Notes: generated by a model not told the origin, from the letters alone. DNA of 36,944 nucleotides from Oligoflexia bacterium (GCA_015232355.1 JADFZW010000041.1:1-36944); one strand, 5' to 3'; shown: positions 6,441-15,387, counted from the stretch's first letter. Program-made: numbers and translations.

Positions 6441-9335
6441 ATGAAGAGTTTTAAAATTATTTTGAAGGAGATTAAAGATGCTCCAGAAAATAAAATCGAA
6501 AAAGTTTTGGCTCACTATAATTGGCTGGCTAGTGTTGATAACGGATGCGAGATGTGGGGCAACTGTCCTTCCGGTCATGTGAGTGAGAGGCAGAAATGTT
6601 TCCATATTTCAAATGACGTTGGGTTGTACCATTGTTTTAGTTGTGGAGCTAGCGGTGATGTTTTCAACCTTATCATGTTGTTGGAGAAGTGTTCCTTTGC
6701 AGAAGCAGTCAGGATAGCAGCTAAGAGAGCAGGAAAAGATATTGATATCGAAAAGGCATCACAGCTAGAGAGAGAGTCAAAAGAGATGTCCCTTATTTTA
6801 ACTGATGCTGCCAGCTATTGCCATAAAACTGGAATGGAAGAGGAGTGGTTTCCTGCTCTCATGTTGCAACGATATGGTCTTACCGCCAGCACCTTAGAAA
6901 AGTACAAAATAGGTTATTGTAGTGGTCAAGATCTTTACGATCACTTGATTAAGCAAGGCCATCGAATGGAAATGGTTTTGTCCTCCGGATTATTTTATAT
7001 GGGAACACATGGTCCAGTTGAAGTTTTTGGAAATAGAATTACTTTTCCATATTTTTTCAAGAGTGATGTCAAATATTTCATTGGAAGAATCACTCACCAT
7101 CATCCTAATAAAGATGCACCAAAATATACTAAATTGGCAACAGGAGATGGAAGTAAAGCAGATATGTCCCATCCATCTATAAAAAACGACATTATTTACG
7201 GTGAAGATTCGATTATAGGTGACACTGATATTGTTTTAGGTGCTGAAGGAGTGACAGATGCACTGATGGCACTCCAACTTAGCATTCCAACTATATCTGC
7301 TGTGACATTAAAATTTAATAAAGCTCAGTTTGAGAGATTGAGTATCATTTTAAAAAACAGAACAGTAATTGTTGTCGGTGATCGTGAGACAAGTGGCATA
7401 GGTGAAAATGGAGCATTATATAATGCTGCTAAATTATACGAGCTAGGCATTACTGTTAAAATAGCTGAAATCCCTGAGCGGACAGGGGTTGTATATATTG
7501 GTCAAGATTTTCCACCAACATTTACATTACCTCTAGGAAAGCGTGACTTTAATGATTGGGGACGTGAGGAAGGAATAAAAGCTTGGGAAGTAATTAAGAC
7601 AAGTGCACTTCCTTATCCAGAATATAAAATACTAAAAATTCTTAAGGATATAAAGGATATAGAAGTTACAGAAAATAAAATAGTGGCTGCATTCGAAAAT
7701 TTTTTAATTCTTCCAGAGGAGGAACTTGAAAATATTGCTGAAAGATTAAAAAGTAAATTTAAGTTTAAAGAAAAGGAATGGGATAAAATTGTAAAGAAAA
7801 TATTAAAAAAAGCAAAGAAGCATAAAGGAAGTATTTTACATGGAGAATTGCTAGGTACAAATGGAATTTTATTAAATTCAGATAGAATGTATTGTGAGGT
7901 ACTGAAAGATGTAGAAAGTCATGTAAGTAATTACAAACACCTTTTCTCTCATGGAAACGTATTGGTAGCTATTAAGGATGATCAATATAAAGAATTAATT
8001 AAGGGACATGAATTTCAATCTTATTTCTCTAGAAATATTTGTGAATCATATATCGAATATATAGAGGAAAAGGATGATGGTACAAAAGAGTTAAAGCGAA
8101 GATACCTCCCTTTACCAGAAGTAATTGCAAAATCAATTGCCAGCACTCCTTGGCAGTTTGGAATAAAGGATATTCAAGTTTTTTCTCGTGCTCCTATATT
8201 AAATCTAAAATACGAGAGGTTATCACCAGGATACAATGTTGAGGAAAAGGCTTACTACGCAGGAACAAATATTGAGCCAGTAAAGAACGATCAATCAATC
8301 ATAAAAAGTTTCCTTCTAGATTGGCCTTGGGAGGACGAAGCAAGTTTTGAAAATTTTCTTGCCAGTTGTTTGTTTCGATTTATTTCACATCATCACCCAG
8401 GATCTATTCCTTCTTGCTTGATATTGGGTAACCAACAAGGATTAGGCAAATCATTTTTAGCATTTTTCCAATCACTCATTTTCGAAGGAGAGCAAACAAC
8501 ACCTATTTCTCTATCTAAAATTGATGACGACGAGCTAACAAAACAAATTGTTTCAATTTTGTTAACAGGTAAACAAACCATACTTTTTGATAATATTAAA
8601 AGCAAATCACTTGCATCACCAGTAGTGGAAGTTTTATTAACTTCACCTAGAATCGGTTTACGAATATTAGGAAGTAACAAGGGACTAAATCAGGTAAATA
8701 CAACTCAAGTGTTTTTTACCCTCAACGAAGGAAATGTTTGCAAGGATATTATTGATCGCTCTATTCCTATAAAGCTGAAGTTGATTGGAGACCCTAAGAA
8801 AAAAAATTGGAAATATCCTGATTTTACTTCCTCTGTGTTAGAGCATCGTGAACAGATAATAGCAGAATTCCTTGGTATGTGGGCCAAGTGGTGTGAAGCT
8901 GGAAAACCTCTCTCTGATAAACGACATCGGTTCATTAAGTTTGGTCACATAATAGGAGGAGTATTAGAGGTCAATGGGTACACTAATTTTTTAAACAATT
9001 TAGAAAATATTTCAGAAGAAAGAGATGATCTGATTCAAGACTTCATGGAGTTAATAACTATTTTACAATTAAATGTTCCATATACGGCCTCAGAAATTGC
9101 AGACGTATGTGTTGCTAAAAAGTTATTCATAAATGTTTTAGACAACTCAAATAGAAAATCATTGGCAATAAAATGCTCAAACCTCCTATCGAGATTTATT
9201 GGAAGACAATTTGTGGGCAAAGATGGTGAGAGTATTACTTTTACTGCCGTCGCAGATAAAAACGCAAACGCAAACAAATACTTATTAAAAACCATTGAAG
9301 AATCACCGGAAGTGCGGAACCCACCGGAACTATGA
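6441..9335 (+). CDS. primase-helicase: CHC2 zinc finger, Toprim and helicase-like ATPase
   Basis: A 964-aa fusion of the kind found in phages and plasmids, expected to lay down RNA primers and unwind DNA at the fork. The N-terminal CHC2 zinc finger uses C42, H46, C65 and C68 (NCPSGH ... HCFSCGASGDVFNL). The spacing C-x3-H is one longer than usual. A Toprim domain follows (about 265-375) with VLGAEGVTDALMAL, VVGDRE as the D-x-E site, and KRDFNDWG. A linker rich in Lys and Glu leads to an ATPase region (about 640-850) with Walker A ILGNQQGLGKSFLA and a Walker B-like stretch TILFDNIKS, as in DUF5906/D5-type helicases. It is followed by the polymerase gene, with a repeat cluster between them that starts inside its last codons. 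GGGAT lies before the ATG. Domain calls are strong; exact helicase family less so. Confidence 0.9.
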   Translation: MKSFKIILKEIKDAPENKIEKVLAHYNWLASVDNGCEMWGNCPSGHVSERQKCFHISNDVGLYHCFSCGASGDVFNLIMLLEKCSFAEAVRIAAKRAGKDIDIEKASQLERESKEMSLILTDAASYCHKTGMEEEWFPALMLQRYGLTASTLEKYKIGYCSGQDLYDHLIKQGHRMEMVLSSGLFYMGTHGPVEVFGNRITFPYFFKSDVKYFIGRITHHHPNKDAPKYTKLATGDGSKADMSHPSIKNDIIYGEDSIIGDTDIVLGAEGVTDALMALQLSIPTISAVTLKFNKAQFERLSIILKNRTVIVVGDRETSGIGENGALYNAAKLYELGITVKIAEIPERTGVVYIGQDFPPTFTLPLGKRDFNDWGREEGIKAWEVIKTSALPYPEYKILKILKDIKDIEVTENKIVAAFENFLILPEEELENIAERLKSKFKFKEKEWDKIVKKILKKAKKHKGSILHGELLGTNGILLNSDRMYCEVLKDVESHVSNYKHLFSHGNVLVAIKDDQYKELIKGHEFQSYFSRNICESYIEYIEEKDDGTKELKRRYLPLPEVIAKSIASTPWQFGIKDIQVFSRAPILNLKYERLSPGYNVEEKAYYAGTNIEPVKNDQSIIKSFLLDWPWEDEASFENFLASCLFRFISHHHPGSIPSCLILGNQQGLGKSFLAFFQSLIFEGEQTTPISLSKIDDDELTKQIVSILLTGKQTILFDNIKSKSLASPVVEVLLTSPRIGLRILGSNKGLNQVNTTQVFFTLNEGNVCKDIIDRSIPIKLKLIGDPKKKNWKYPDFTSSVLEHREQIIAEFLGMWAKWCEAGKPLSDKRHRFIKFGHIIGGVLEVNGYTNFLNNLENISEERDDLIQDFMELITILQLNVPYTASEIADVCVAKKLFINVLDNSNRKSLAIKCSNLLSRFIGRQFVGKDGESITFTAVADKNANANKYLLKTIEESPEVRNPPEL

Positions 9336-9508
9336 AAGTGCGAGTTCCGGGAACGCAAACCCTTGTGTTTATTAGTGATTATAACATTTTCCGGAACAAC
9401 GGAACTATTCCTATAGGAGGTATATAAAATGTAAAAGATTTTTATGAAAAATATTTATTAAATTTTACTTAAGACATAGGGAAATAGTTCCGGACATCCG
9501 GAGTTCCG
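9315..9508. repeat. cluster of AGTTCCG/CGGAACT repeats between primase and polymerase
   Basis: At least seven copies of (A)GTTCCG or its complement lie in under 200 bp: 9315-9320, 9324-9331, 9343-9350, 9391-9397, 9400-9406, 9486-9493 and 9502-9508. Neighbouring copies form palindromes. CCGGAACT (9324-9331) faces AGTTCCGG (9343-9350) across 11 bases, and CCGG-acat-CCGG occurs at 9490-9501. In this AT-rich window such GC-rich motifs stand out. Iterons of a replication origin or operators of a replication regulator are the best explanations. The first copies overlap the 3' end of the primase gene. Confidence 0.7.
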
Positions 9509-9564
9509 AAACTACAAAACTACTTCAATGAAGAGATCAACAATTTTAACTTTGCGAGAATTTT

Positions 9565-11664
9565 ATGAAAAAAATTTATGTATCATTTGATAATAAATCA
9601 TACCCTTTTACTTTCTGGAGTCCCAGTGTTGGTAATATCGGTCCATCTTCATTAGACACTGAAACAACTATGGGCAAAGAAGGGGAAATTCCAAATCTTG
9701 TTACTGAACAAGTATTTAATGGTATTGAAGGCTACTTCATTACCAGAGATATGGCTGATGCTTTTATGAGTATCCACAATTCCTCTCCACTTTATTTTGC
9801 GAACGCCCCTTTCGATCTAAATGTACTTCGCAAATTCACTAATATCAATGTTTTTGGCTATCTTGAAAGCGGCAATCTTATTGATGTTATTTTGCTAGGC
9901 CAACTGATTGCTTTGGCCGAAGGTGGTGATTGGATACCACGATTGAGCTTGGACTATCTTGCTATGAAGTATTTAAACGTTAAGCTAGAAAAGGATGTAG
10001 TAGATAAAGAGGGCCAAAAAATTCGTGAATCTTTTGGACAGTTTCTTCGTGCTGATGGAAGTGTCCTCTACGATGAAATTCCAGTTGAGTACTTAAACTA
10101 TGCTGGTCAAGATGCTATTGCTACCTTTTTGATTACCGAAAAGCTAATCAGTAAGAGCAACTCTCTTTCAAAAAAATATGGTGTAGACGAAAAATTACTC
10201 CTTTCTCATAATCTTCAATTGCGTGCCTCCTATGCTTTAGCACAGGTAAGTTTTAACGGCATGGATATTGATTTGGAGCTAAAGGAGAAGGTCAAAGGAC
10301 AGCTTACTCAACTTAGAAATGAGGCCCTTGAAGGCCTTAAAGTAATGGGATGGGCACCAGGAAGTGGTTCCGCTACTAAAACTCAACAGAAGCTAGCAGA
10401 AATTGAAACTACCTACTCTCTGGCACTTCCTCGTACGCCCAAGGGTAAGATCACCGCCAAATACGATGATCTTGTCGAGCACAGACACCTCGATCCATTC
10501 ATCTCTGGACTTATTGACTTTAATGAGCACAAGAAGACACTTGATTTTTTAAAGATGGACTCAAAGAAGATTCACCCCAAATTTAATCCCATAGTTTCAA
10601 CTGGCCGGTCCTCATCTTATTCTCCTAATATGCAGAATATGCCACGTGATAATGAAAATTTCAAAATTCGCTCTATCATAAAGGCACCAGAGGGATCAGT
10701 TTTAGTTTCGGCCGACTATTCACAGATAGAATTAAGAACATTGGCCCAAATTACTTATTGGAAGTTCGGGTACAGTAAAATGTTAGAATTGATAAACAGT
10801 GGCGTTGATCTTCATAGTTATTTCGCTTCGAAAATTACAGGAAAGCCAATAGACCAAGTTTCATCAGAGGATAGACAAAAAGCGAAGATCTGTAATTTTG
10901 GTTTACCAGGAGGATTAGGATTAGAGGCATTTATCAGTTTTGCTAAGAACAACTACAACCTGCTTCTTTCGGAGGGAGAGGCAACTGAATTAAAGCAAGA
11001 GTGGCTCAATACTTATCCAGAAGTTGACTTGTATTTAAAAAGCAGCAGTGAGATCGAGAAATGTACAGGATTCTTAAGTAGATTTGATGATAGAATTACC
11101 AGAGGAGAATATTCATACTGGGTCTTTAAAGGAATTATTTCCGGAAACAGAACAACCAAGACTAATCCAAGACATTTTACTCAAGAAGAGATTGAATGGG
11201 CATTTACAATTTTGGAAAGGACTTCGTTTCCACTAAAACATAAATTCACAAACAGCATACAAAAAAGAGAAGGTTCTTTTGAATTATGTAGCAACTTTAT
11301 GCGTATTTTTAATTGGGTGATTTTACCTTCGGGCAGAATAAGGGTCAATACCACTTACTGCCAATCTAAAAACAATCCATTCCAAGGTTTGGCCGCTGAT
11401 GGTGCTAAAGAGGCCTTGTATCAGTTAGTAAAAAACAATTATCCTGCGATTAATTTTATCCACGATGAAAATTTAATACCTTTGTCTCTTGCTTCCGATT
11501 TGGAATTTCATAGCGAGAATATAAAAAAAATCATGGTCAATTCGATGAAAATATATTGTCCAGATGTAACCATTGAAGTTGATTTAAATTTTATGTTCCG
11601 CTGGCAAAAGAAAGGAACTCATATTTTGAAAAATGGAATTTTAGTCGAAAAAAACAATAACTAG
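9565..11664 (+). CDS. family A DNA polymerase with 3'-5' exonuclease domain, phage-like
   Basis: A 699-aa replicative-type Pol I relative, close in length to the T7 enzyme. The N-terminal DEDD exonuclease has LDTET (about residues 30-34) and YAGQDA (about 177-182), with no 5'-3' exonuclease domain. The polymerase domain shows motif A VSADYSQIELRTL (about 382-394), motif B DRQKAKICNFGLPGGLG (about 432-448) and motif C INFIHDENL (about 630-638), so metal-binding aspartates and the template-contact helix are all present. Motif B has FGLPGG where many relatives have FG..YG. An insert-like region around 510-560 separates motifs B and C. It probably works with the upstream primase-helicase. The start ATG has no strong ribosome-binding site; a duplicated start-like segment lies 120 bases upstream. 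Confidence 0.95.
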   Translation: MKKIYVSFDNKSYPFTFWSPSVGNIGPSSLDTETTMGKEGEIPNLVTEQVFNGIEGYFITRDMADAFMSIHNSSPLYFANAPFDLNVLRKFTNINVFGYLESGNLIDVILLGQLIALAEGGDWIPRLSLDYLAMKYLNVKLEKDVVDKEGQKIRESFGQFLRADGSVLYDEIPVEYLNYAGQDAIATFLITEKLISKSNSLSKKYGVDEKLLLSHNLQLRASYALAQVSFNGMDIDLELKEKVKGQLTQLRNEALEGLKVMGWAPGSGSATKTQQKLAEIETTYSLALPRTPKGKITAKYDDLVEHRHLDPFISGLIDFNEHKKTLDFLKMDSKKIHPKFNPIVSTGRSSSYSPNMQNMPRDNENFKIRSIIKAPEGSVLVSADYSQIELRTLAQITYWKFGYSKMLELINSGVDLHSYFASKITGKPIDQVSSEDRQKAKICNFGLPGGLGLEAFISFAKNNYNLLLSEGEATELKQEWLNTYPEVDLYLKSSSEIEKCTGFLSRFDDRITRGEYSYWVFKGIISGNRTTKTNPRHFTQEEIEWAFTILERTSFPLKHKFTNSIQKREGSFELCSNFMRIFNWVILPSGRIRVNTTYCQSKNNPFQGLAADGAKEALYQLVKNNYPAINFIHDENLIPLSLASDLEFHSENIKKIMVNSMKIYCPDVTIEVDLNFMFRWQKKGTHILKNGILVEKNNN

Positions 11665-11704
11665 GTTTTTATATATTTTTTATCTTAACTAAGGAGAGTA
11701 ATGT

Positions 11705-12493
11705 ATGTTTTTTAATAATTCTGAATTATCTGAAATTGTATGTAGCATGAACGAAGATGGTATTTCAAAAGAGCTGAGAGAAGCATCTTGGAAAATGATT
11801 AAAGATATTTATCCAATTATTACACAACCTGGTTTGCATGTAATAGTTAGTTCATCTGTTGAATTTGCTCCTTTAATTTCCGGGATAGTTTCAAACTATA
11901 TCCGGGAATCTAACAATTCAGTACATATTGGGGGGATGGATTATTATCATCCAGATGAATTTTTGACTGAATTGCTTGCTATAAATTTGGGAATTGCACC
12001 CACTAAGATTAATATGGATTTGGATTTAAAATACCGTATCTATCATCTTATCTGTAGTTCTAAAAATCGTATTTCTTTTGAAAACAGTGGTGCAAATCTT
12101 CCAATAAACCTTAATGTTATTGGTAATAATGTTGATGATTATCTCAATTGTCATGGAAATAATTGCGATCTTTTAATAATAGGTCCTAAAGTTGAAGTAG
12201 AAAATAAAACAATAGAGGAAGCATTGGTCACTATCAGAAAATCGGGAATAGATATGGAGTTACCAATACTGTTATGTTTAGAAATGAACTCACTTGGCAG
12301 CGCCCTAACTGGCAGTACAATAACTGATAATGAATTACCTTTTTATGACAAAATTGGTGATAAGATTGACTCCCTTTTTATAGTACGTTCCTGCAATCTC
12401 CAACCTCCCTTTATTAATATTTCAGAACTATACGTTGGACAAAAAATAGCAGGTGATTTTAAACGACCTTACTACTATAGATTTTATTCGTAG
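11705..12493 (+). CDS. DnaB/RecA-fold-like protein lacking a P-loop
   Basis: A 262-aa protein that follows the polymerase closely (40 bases) and is preceded by AAGGAGAGTA. Its layout resembles the C-terminal domain of DnaB-type helicases: a strand and loop (GLHVIVSSSVEFAPLISG) where Walker A should be, a Walker B-like strand (DLLIIGP), then IEEALVTIRKSGIDMELPILLCLEMNS like the DnaB stretch ahead of its SQL motif. The end, LYVGQKIAGDFKRPYYYRFYS, resembles the DnaB C-terminal K-Q-R-x-G segment. No GKT/S is present, so ATP hydrolysis is unlikely by the usual route. It may be a structural partner of the replisome. The fold call rests on pattern matching by eye. Confidence 0.5.
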   Translation: MFFNNSELSEIVCSMNEDGISKELREASWKMIKDIYPIITQPGLHVIVSSSVEFAPLISGIVSNYIRESNNSVHIGGMDYYHPDEFLTELLAINLGIAPTKINMDLDLKYRIYHLICSSKNRISFENSGANLPINLNVIGNNVDDYLNCHGNNCDLLIIGPKVEVENKTIEEALVTIRKSGIDMELPILLCLEMNSLGSALTGSTITDNELPFYDKIGDKIDSLFIVRSCNLQPPFINISELYVGQKIAGDFKRPYYYRFYS

Positions 12494-12542
12494 GTTTAAA
12501 AATATTTCACCCATATGAAATGTTTAACTTTTTTCATTTTAA

Positions 12543-12571
12543 AGCCGACCTAACTAGTAGTTAAGTCGGCT
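12543..12571. terminator. strong hairpin between convergent genes
   Basis: AGCCGAC (12543-12549) pairs with GTCGGCT (12565-12571), and TAACT/AGTTA inside extend the stem to 12 bp around one C-A mismatch. It lies 50 bases after the DnaB-like gene and just past the stop of the minus-strand ORF at 12574. Neither side has a full T-run (TTTAAAAT on the minus strand), so termination efficiency is unclear. Confidence 0.5.
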
Positions 12572-12573
12572 AC

Positions 12574-12723
12574 TTAGTATGAAAACATCAAGGGTAACTC
12601 TTTTGCCATGTTCAATGAGATAGCGTACTCCTTAGTTTGCTGACCACTTGGAGAGGTCACCCAATTTGGTGACCATTCCTCCCTCCCAAAAATTATCTCA
12701 GGACATATTTCATCATGGTCCAC
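12574..12723 (-). CDS. small ORF behind the GTPase pair, start unclear
   Basis: The frame is open from 12819 to the stop at 12574 (81 codons) and looks protein-like (GEIVCKPQNQEISIIFKHRE, then EEWSPNWVTS and AISLNMAKELPLMFSY). The only conventional start giving a fair length is GTG at 12723 (49 aa, MDHDEICPEI). A very strong ribosome-binding tract, GGAGGGGGAGGA, lies at 12802-12813 next to the 5' end of the open frame, but no ATG, GTG or TTG follows it. Alternative G/C hairpins overlap the tract. It is on the same strand as, and 75-170 bases behind, the GTPase genes. It may be their third gene with an odd start, or a truncated gene. A perfect repeat GGTCACC..GGTGACC (12655-12674) lies inside it. 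No family recognised. Confidence 0.4.
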   Translation of the reverse strand: MDHDEICPEIIFGREEWSPNWVTSPSGQQTKEYAISLNMAKELPLMFSY

Positions 12724-12780
12724 TCGCTCTCTATGCTTAAAGATAATAGATATTTCTTGGTTTTGTGGCTTACAGACGAT

Positions 12781-12813
12781 CTCCCCGAAACGGGGGAAAA
12801 GTCCTCCCCCTCC
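12781..12813 (-). promoter_or_regulatory. alternative hairpins over a ribosome-binding tract
   Basis: Read on the minus strand there are three runs in order: GGGGG (12806-12810), CCCCC (12792-12796) and GGGG (12783-12786). The middle run can pair with either neighbour but not both. Pairing with the first hides GGAGGGGGAGGA; pairing with the last frees it. That is the layout of a two-state RNA switch in front of the small ORF at 12574-12819. No ligand or regulator is visible. Confidence 0.35.
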
Positions 12814-12894
12814 AGAAAATTATATTCAATAATTGACTAATGGTTTTTCTGATGTGGTATGCATTTGCTAATTTACTTGGAACAATTAATAGCT

Positions 12895-13851
12895 TTATGC
12901 TGCATTTTTGTGTTTGTATTTTTTATTTAATTTAAAAATTCGTTTCAATTCTTTTTCTGTTGTTTTCATATCATTTTTAAAATACGCCTGGGCCGCTTTA
13001 CCAACCCCATAAGTAATTCCAGCAGCGATAGGGGCCTTAAAGAAGGGGATCATAGATGCAGCTCCTTTTCCAGCAATGGATGCTCCAAGAGTGCCAAGAA
13101 ATGTAGCAATCATGCTATTCGTGACTGCAATTCCATATTGAGCACCAATTGCGCAAATCATGTATGCTTCGTTGGCAACAAGCAAAGGAAGATCCGCCAG
13201 TGGAATTGGGATCATAGCTATTGCAAATGCACGAGCTGCTCCATAAATTATTAAATCTTCAACTTCATTTTCAATACGTGTTTCTATTTCTTCTTTTTTT
13301 CTATTAAGTAATCGTTTCAATGATTGTGCATGGGCATCAGGAAGAATATTAAAGGATTTATTTAAAAGAGTTTTTAATCCAGCCGAGTTTACAGATGATG
13401 TGTAGACAAGCAACTTTTCATTGATTCCATTCGAAATTAAGGCCTCAGTGATGTCTTTTCTCTGCTCTCTTTTTATAAGATCATTTTTTGTAACCACTAT
13501 AATAGTGAATTCTGATAAACTTTTTATTAAATTTAAATCTAATGGCGTTACTCTGGCGCGATCACCGGAAATACAATACCAAACAATATGAATATGTTGA
13601 TTGCAATCATCAGATTGAGATTTGTCTCTAATAAATGCGCCTATTTTTTGTCTGTAGGCATCCTCCGTTTCCCCCATTTCTAGGCCTCTTGAATCCCAAA
13701 AAGTTACACCATCAATAGTAAATGATTCGAAATCTTCTGTGCCTCTATAGCCATGAGCGATCTTTGAGTCTTTAACAATGTCTTTTGATGTTAGTGCCTG
13801 TATCAAAGATGTCTTTCCAGAGCCAGAGTATCCTACAATCAATATGTTCAC
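12895..13851 (-). CDS. P-loop GTPase with DUF697-like C-terminal domain
   Basis: A 318-aa GTPase. G1 is GYSGSGKT (residues 7-14), G3 is DSRG (53-56) and G4 is TKND (121-124), so it should bind guanine nucleotide. The C-terminal half has two hydrophobic stretches (AARAFAIAMIPIPLADLPLL and the region from TNSMIATFLG to AAGITYGVGK), typical of DUF697/EcsC-like domains that may touch membranes. Its start overlaps the stop of the homologous upstream gene by four bases (ATGA), so the two are translationally coupled and probably act together. In the shared strand WYCI both have HIHIVWYC. Cellular role unknown; such paired GTPases occur in accessory regions. Confidence 0.85.
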   Translation of the reverse strand: MNILIVGYSGSGKTSLIQALTSKDIVKDSKIAHGYRGTEDFESFTIDGVTFWDSRGLEMGETEDAYRQKIGAFIRDKSQSDDCNQHIHIVWYCISGDRARVTPLDLNLIKSLSEFTIIVVTKNDLIKREQRKDITEALISNGINEKLLVYTSSVNSAGLKTLLNKSFNILPDAHAQSLKRLLNRKKEEIETRIENEVEDLIIYGAARAFAIAMIPIPLADLPLLVANEAYMICAIGAQYGIAVTNSMIATFLGTLGASIAGKGAASMIPFFKAPIAAGITYGVGKAAQAYFKNDMKTTEKELKRIFKLNKKYKHKNAA

Positions 13852-14912
13852 TTGTTATTCCCACCTATGTTTAAAATCCATTTCTTAATCTCGTTATGAC
13901 CGTACATCTTTGGCAGTGGCTCGTTTTTAGCTCTAGCCATAAAACAATCTTTTAAATAATTATTTGCAAGATGTCCTAATGCTTCAGTCAGCGTAGCTGC
14001 TACTGTAGCCTGTATGAAACTACCTATTGCTGGAAAGAATTTCACAAGGCTACCAGCAGTCAAAATTCCAATTTGTTCAGTAGCAAGAATCATCATTGGC
14101 GTTTTTACTGATTCATCTAAAAAATTATATAAATGACATAACTTTACAAGCAATGCTACTTGTATGCCAGATATTATAAATGCATCGGAGATAGGAATGG
14201 GAGTTGCTCCTACGGCAGCAGCAGAAGCAGCGGAAGCATGAATCCATACTTGAGCAATGGCATCTTTTTTTTCAAGATTTACATTTTGAGCTGACATAAA
14301 GGCGTCTTTGTAGGCAGAGGGAAGCATTTCATATGTAAGATCAACAAGCTTTTTATGAGATTCAAGATTTTGATCTGATACTGCGATTATTTTTGATGGA
14401 CTTACTCCGGCCGATAAAAGTCGATCCTTCATGGCCTCAAATTGATTATCTCTTGTAATATCTCTCTTGGTTATTACCACGATAACATTTGTAAAAATAT
14501 TTTTGATAAGATTGATATCACAATCAGTTACCCTTGCTCCAGAACCTTGAATACAATACCATACAATATGAATATGTTGATCTACATCGGGTTTGTCTTG
14601 GATATCACGAATGAATTTACTTGTTCCATCAGTGAATTCTTCTTCAGTTTGGCCTGCTTCAAATCCTCTTGAATCGTAAAAATTAATAAGTGGGGATTCG
14701 TAGTTATCATAGAATTTTGTTAATGGGCAACCGGCCCCTATTTTACTATCAGGAACAATGGCCTTACCACATATTGATTGAATAAGAGAAGTTTTCCCCG
14801 TTCCTGTATATCCACAAACTAGTATGTTCGGACGTTTTAATTCTTTTCTTGTTTTTTCCTTTGCCTCTCTTAATAATTCATTTGGATCTGTTGCCATTTT
14901 TGTATGTTTCAT
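13848..14912 (-). CDS. P-loop GTPase with DUF697-like C-terminal domain, partner of the next gene
   Basis: A 354-aa paralogue of the 318-aa GTPase. G1 GYTGTGKT (34-41), G3 DSRG (80-83) and G4 TKRD (148-151) are present; the Asn of the canonical N/TKxD is Thr in both proteins. A 28-residue charged helix precedes the GTPase domain. The C-terminal half is Ala/Ile-rich (VWIHASAASAAAVGATPIPI) and resembles the membrane-associated DUF697 region. AGGAG lies five bases before the ATG at 14912. It heads a minus-strand operon with the second GTPase and perhaps the ORF at 12574. An Xre repressor gene with its own control region lies just upstream. Paired GTPases could form a heterodimer; a defence role is speculation. 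Confidence 0.85.
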   Translation of the reverse strand: MKHTKMATDPNELLREAKEKTRKELKRPNILVCGYTGTGKTSLIQSICGKAIVPDSKIGAGCPLTKFYDNYESPLINFYDSRGFEAGQTEEEFTDGTSKFIRDIQDKPDVDQHIHIVWYCIQGSGARVTDCDINLIKNIFTNVIVVITKRDITRDNQFEAMKDRLLSAGVSPSKIIAVSDQNLESHKKLVDLTYEMLPSAYKDAFMSAQNVNLEKKDAIAQVWIHASAASAAAVGATPIPISDAFIISGIQVALLVKLCHLYNFLDESVKTPMMILATEQIGILTAGSLVKFFPAIGSFIQATVAATLTEALGHLANNYLKDCFMARAKNEPLPKMYGHNEIKKWILNIGGNNK

Positions 14913-14951
14913 TTTTTCTCCTAATCATAAATATTGATCTTTTGTTTTCAA

Positions 14952-15257
14952 TTATTCTTTTATTGGCCTCAAGATCAACTCAAACTTTCCAGCAGTAAGC
15001 TCTCCTACTTGTTGTTTTATTTTCTGCTGTTCTTCAGTCAGTTCTTCTTCTCCAAATAAAATATAAAAATAAGAAACGCTAAATACTCGCGCGCATTTGT
15101 AGATTACCAATGGGTCTTGAGGAAAACTTCCACTTAGATAAGTTGATAAATTTGATTCTGGAATTCCTACCATCGAGCTTAATTGTTTTTGAGTCAGCTC
15201 GTGTTTTTCCATTAAAGTTTTTAGTACTTCATTAAATTTCAATTTTGGATCAGACAT
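14952..15257 (-). CDS. Xre/Cro-CI family transcriptional regulator
   Basis: A 101-aa DNA-binding protein. Residues 8-62 form an HTH_3 domain: FNEVLKTLMEKHELTQKQLSSMVGIPESNLSTYLSG, with the recognition helix around PESNLSTYL. The C-terminal 35 residues are acidic and helical and may dimerise. It is upstream of, and on the same strand as, the GTPase operon (40-base gap), and its own leader carries an 11-bp direct repeat (15339-15367) that could be its operator. This suggests autoregulation and control of the GTPase genes. Confidence 0.85.
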   Translation of the reverse strand: MSDPKLKFNEVLKTLMEKHELTQKQLSSMVGIPESNLSTYLSGSFPQDPLVIYKCARVFSVSYFYILFGEEELTEEQQKIKQQVGELTAGKFELILRPIKE

Positions 15258-15338
15258 ATAACAACCCCTTGAATTTCAAACTCTCTCAGCAAATTTATCG
15301 GGTTAAATTTAAAGAAAATGTATAGTGAATCATTATCG

Positions 15339-15367
15339 TGAATTAATACATGATGATGAATTAATAC
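15339..15367. promoter_or_regulatory. direct repeat TGAATTAATAC, candidate Xre operator
   Basis: Two exact copies of TGAATTAATAC (15339-15349 and 15357-15367) start 18 bases apart, about 85-110 bases upstream of the Xre gene at 15257. A related GTGAATCATTA lies next to them. They sit in the interval where the promoter of this minus-strand gene must be (a TATACA -10 candidate is at about 15319-15324), so an autoregulatory operator is the simplest reading. Confidence 0.45.
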
Positions 15368-15387
15368 CATTTATGCTCGATCTAAAA

